Part shown: positions 13,699 through 16,192 of the stretch, piece by piece
Position numbering within the stretch: position 1 is the stretch's first letter
How the letters are laid out: the number at the start of each line of letters is the position of its first letter
NCBI GenBank assembly: GCA_024408015.1
Contig: JAKSVJ010000005.1
Location: 1-16,192 of the forward strand
DNA from: Clostridia bacterium
Lineage (GTDB): Bacteria; Bacillota; Clostridia; Oscillospirales; CAG-272
Reading direction: 5' to 3'
Length of the DNA stretch: 16,192 nucleotides
Notes under the pieces: model-generated
What the model saw: the letters and a program-made list of their open reading frames with translations, nothing else
Databases searched by the model: none
What the model was told of the DNA's origin: nothing
Translations under genes and position numbers: made by a program

Positions 13699-14727
13699 AT
13701 GAAAATTGTTCTTGATGTTATGAGTGGAGACAAACCACTATCCGAATTTGTTGCCGGAGCCATTTTGGCGAAGAGAAAACATAAAGATTATGAAATCACT
13801 TTGGTCGGAAACGAAAGAGAGATTAGAGAGTATCTTGATTCAGTTAAAGAGCCACTTGATGGTTTTGAAATCGTTCATGCTGATGATGTAATCACCATGG
13901 AAGATGAACCTATGAGCATACTGAAAGAACACAGTAATTCTTCAATGGCTAAAACAATTGATATTGTTGCATCAAATAAAGCAGATGCCGCAGTATCAGC
14001 AGGAAACACAGGCGCATTTTTCACAGGCTCATCCTTGAAGGCTAAGAGAATCAAGGGTGTAAGAAGAGCAGCACTTGCAACAATGATAAACTTTGGCAAA
14101 CCACTTTTGCTATTGGATTGCGGCGCAACGATCAATGTTACACCAGAATACCTACTTCAATTTGCTTATCTTGGTAAAGCATACATGGAATGCATTATGG
14201 GTGTTCAAAATCCAAGAATTGGTCTTTTGAACAATGGTACAGAAGATCACAAAGGAACAACAATTCATGTTGAAGCAAACAAACTTCTTAAAGAGCAAAC
14301 AGATATAAACTACATCGGAAACATAGAAAGCAAATCCGCTATAGTTGGCGGCTGTGATGTTTTGGTTGCTGACGGATTCTCCGGAAACATCATGCTCAAG
14401 ACATGTGAAGGTGTTGGAAAACTTATCTTTGGTTTGTTAAAAGAAAATGTGTTCAGTGGTGTATCTGGAAAGATTTCTGCGATGCTCGTTGTAAAAGACA
14501 TAAAGAACATTGCCAACTCATTTGATGCAAAGAAATACGGCGGTGCTCCATTCTTAGGTTTATCAAAACCAATTATCAAAGCACACGGTAATTCTGATAA
14601 AGAGGCAGTTTGTGCAGCGCTAGAACAAGCAGCAAAATGTGTTGAAACGGGAGTTGTTGACAAGATTTCAATGTACTTTGATAAATTCCCGAAAGTTCAA
14701 TTAAAGAAAGATGAAATTAAAGAATGA
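13699..14727 (+). CDS. plsX: Phosphate acyltransferase PlsX
   Basis: PlsX makes acyl-phosphate from acyl-ACP for the PlsY step of phospholipid synthesis, at the membrane surface. The 342-residue length is normal. Seen are MKIVLDVMSGD (usually LDAMGGD), AVSAGNTGA, LLLLDCGATINVTPEYL (usually LDVGAN), GLLNNGTEDHKG, DGFSGNIMLKTCEG, FLGLSKPIIKAHGNSD. GGAGGG precedes the ATG. The stop overlaps rnc by 4 nt (ATGA). The acpP gene that often sits between plsX and rnc is absent here. Confidence 0.96.
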   Translation: MKIVLDVMSGDKPLSEFVAGAILAKRKHKDYEITLVGNEREIREYLDSVKEPLDGFEIVHADDVITMEDEPMSILKEHSNSSMAKTIDIVASNKADAAVSAGNTGAFFTGSSLKAKRIKGVRRAALATMINFGKPLLLLDCGATINVTPEYLLQFAYLGKAYMECIMGVQNPRIGLLNNGTEDHKGTTIHVEANKLLKEQTDINYIGNIESKSAIVGGCDVLVADGFSGNIMLKTCEGVGKLIFGLLKENVFSGVSGKISAMLVVKDIKNIANSFDAKKYGGAPFLGLSKPIIKAHGNSDKEAVCAALEQAAKCVETGVVDKISMYFDKFPKVQLKKDEIKE

Positions 14728-15422
14728 GTATATATACAGAGTTAGAGTCCACAATTGGATATAGTTTTAACAATAGGGATTATTTAAAACAAGCACTATG
14801 CCATTCTTCTTATGCAAACGAATCACGTGACAAAGGCGTTGTTTGCAATGAGCGTTTAGAATTCTTGGGAGATTCTGTGTTGTCATTGGTTGTTAGTAAT
14901 TACTTGTTTAACGAGTATCCAACAATGGATGAAGGTAGACTTTCAAGTATAAGAAGAGAAATTGTCGATAGCTCATCTCTTGCTGGTTATGCTAGAAGAA
15001 TTAAGTTGGGTCAATACATGATGTTTGGTCATGGTGAAGAGCAATCTGGGGGAAGAGAAAAACAAAAGAATCTAGAAGATGCTTTTGAAGCTTTGATTGC
15101 AGCAATTTACCTTGATGGTGGAATTGAACCTGCTAGAACATTTGTTCTATCTTTTGCTATAGAAACATCAAACTCTATAGTAGTACAGCATAAGTTCTCA
15201 GATCCAAAATCCAAACTTCAAGAAATTGTTCAACGTGGCGGTGGAGAACCACCGGTATATAAAATCACATCAGAGAGTGGTCCTGATCATGACAAGAAAT
15301 TCGAATGTGATGTTTTGGTAGAGAACAATGTTATGGGCCATGGCTCTGGTTCAAGTAAAAAAGAAGCCGAGAAGATGGCTGCCGAACACGCGCTTGAATA
15401 CTTCGGCTCCATAGAAAAGTAA
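14724..15422 (+). CDS. rnc: Ribonuclease III
   Basis: This endonuclease cuts double-stranded RNA in rRNA maturation and mRNA processing. The 232-residue protein has the signature NERLEFLGDSVLSLVV (42-57, with Glu46 and Asp50) and the second metal-site segment LEDAFEALIAAIYLDGG. A C-terminal double-stranded RNA-binding domain spans about 160-229 (DPKSKLQEIVQ, PPVYKI, KKEAEKMAAEHAL). It overlaps plsX by ATGA and has no strong Shine-Dalgarno site of its own, so translational coupling is likely. Its stop overlaps the next start (TAATG). Confidence 0.97.
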   Translation: MSIYTELESTIGYSFNNRDYLKQALCHSSYANESRDKGVVCNERLEFLGDSVLSLVVSNYLFNEYPTMDEGRLSSIRREIVDSSSLAGYARRIKLGQYMMFGHGEEQSGGREKQKNLEDAFEALIAAIYLDGGIEPARTFVLSFAIETSNSIVVQHKFSDPKSKLQEIVQRGGGEPPVYKITSESGPDHDKKFECDVLVENNVMGHGSGSSKKEAEKMAAEHALEYFGSIEK

Positions 15423-16192
15423 TGAAAAGCCACATAAATATTCCAATATTTATTCCTCATCTTGGATGTCCAAATACTTGTGTATTTTGTAATCAGAGAA
15501 AAATATCGGGCCATGTTTCATTTGATATGAATTCAGTAAGACGCGATATTGATACAGCTCTTGAGACCATAAAACCAGGTCAAAAATGCCAAATTGCATA
15601 TTTTGGTGGCAGTTTTACAGGAATACCAAGAGAAGATATGATTGAACTATTAACAATAGCTAAATCTTATATAGATAGAGGATTAGTAGATTCGATAAGA
15701 TTATCTACAAGACCAGATTATATCGATGAAGAGATATTGAACATATTAAAGCAATATGGAGTAACATCAATAGAACTTGGTTTACAAAGCATGAGAGATA
15801 CAGTGTTGACTAGTTGCAAAAGAGGCCATACTGCTCTTGATGGAATTAATGCTTGTAAACTCATCAAAAAATATGGATTTGAACTTATTGGTCAAATGAT
15901 GACAGGTCTTCCGGGTTCATCAATTGACGATGAGATATATACAGCTAAGTCAATTTGCGAAGTTGGCGCAGACGGAGCTAGAATTTATCCAACTGTAGTT
16001 TTTATAGACACAGAACTTTGTGATATGGCAAAATCAGGAAGTTACAATATGCCTACAGAAGAGGATTTAATCAATCGCACGGTAGCTGCATTGAAAGTGT
16101 TTATAGACAACAATGTTAATGTCATTAGAATCGGTCTTCAATCAAGTGAGGCTGTTTTAGATGATGATCAAACTTATTCCAATTCATATCAC
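15422..16192 (+). CDS. Radical SAM protein, Elp3-like (partial, C-terminus beyond right edge)
   Basis: The ATG at 15422 overlaps the rnc TAA by one base, and the frame stays open to the window end (257 codons). The N-terminus reads IPHLGCPNTCVFCNQ, with the 4Fe-4S cysteines Cys16, Cys20 and Cys23 in CxxxCxxC. Then come YFGGSFTGIP (the GGE-like SAM-binding motif), STRPDYID, ELGLQSM and GQMMTGLPGSS, all typical of Elp3/YhcC-like radical SAM enzymes. A gene of this type between rnc and smc is common in Clostridia, and its function there is not established. It is translationally coupled to rnc. Confidence 0.88.
   Translation, partial: MKSHINIPIFIPHLGCPNTCVFCNQRKISGHVSFDMNSVRRDIDTALETIKPGQKCQIAYFGGSFTGIPREDMIELLTIAKSYIDRGLVDSIRLSTRPDYIDEEILNILKQYGVTSIELGLQSMRDTVLTSCKRGHTALDGINACKLIKKYGFELIGQMMTGLPGSSIDDEIYTAKSICEVGADGARIYPTVVFIDTELCDMAKSGSYNMPTEEDLINRTVAALKVFIDNNVNVIRIGLQSSEAVLDDDQTYSNSYH

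Overview
The window reads as a chromosomal segment of a low-GC, Gram-positive-type anaerobe, most likely an uncultured gut member of the Clostridia. The reasons are AT-rich DNA with consensus sigma-A promoters, strong Shine-Dalgarno sites, and gene neighbourhoods typical of Firmicutes: infC-rpmI-rplT followed by a TrmH-family methylase, plsX-rnc followed by a radical SAM gene, and mtaB. TGA is used as a normal stop. No tRNA, rRNA, CRISPR array, insertion sequence or prophage gene was seen. Most of the window is housekeeping.

Left part, minus strand (1-5664). A very long gene (more than 951 codons, running off the left edge) encodes a multidomain protein ending in a GH28-like right-handed beta-helix (pectinase type), with no signal peptide. 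Before it on the same strand, behind a clear terminator, come an alpha/beta-hydrolase esterase and a 230-residue protein resembling the clostridial DUF6873 (guanidine-modifying-enzyme fold) family, separated by 1 nt. Upstream of those are rpmB (L28) and trmB. The esterase and the GH28-like protein together suggest intracellular processing of acetylated plant polysaccharide fragments.

Centre, plus strand (5742-9037). Divergent from trmB, a near-consensus promoter drives a small HPr-like protein that lacks the phosphorylatable His of HPr but keeps the Ser-46 region. A GC-rich terminator follows, then mtaB (tRNA methylthiotransferase), an RluA-family pseudouridine synthase and upp.

Right part, plus strand (9082-16192). 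The infC-rpmI-rplT operon has a strong promoter, an attenuator-type leader and an AUU start codon for IF3. A terminator and a TrmH/SpoU-family rRNA methylase follow. Then come topA (perfect-consensus promoter, four C-terminal zinc ribbons), plsX, rnc (ATGA overlap), and a radical SAM gene cut by the right edge.

Shared themes: many genes serve translation or RNA modification (L28, L35, L20, IF3, TrmB, MtaB, RluA, TrmH, RNase III). Three times, a strong promoter drives small abundant proteins, then a terminator is followed within 11-25 nt by a gene with no room for its own promoter. This suggests deliberate partial read-through. I found no obviously new defence or mobile system. The best leads are the His-less HPr-like protein, the infC leader with a competing pairing, the terminator read-through design and the unusual GH28-like protein.
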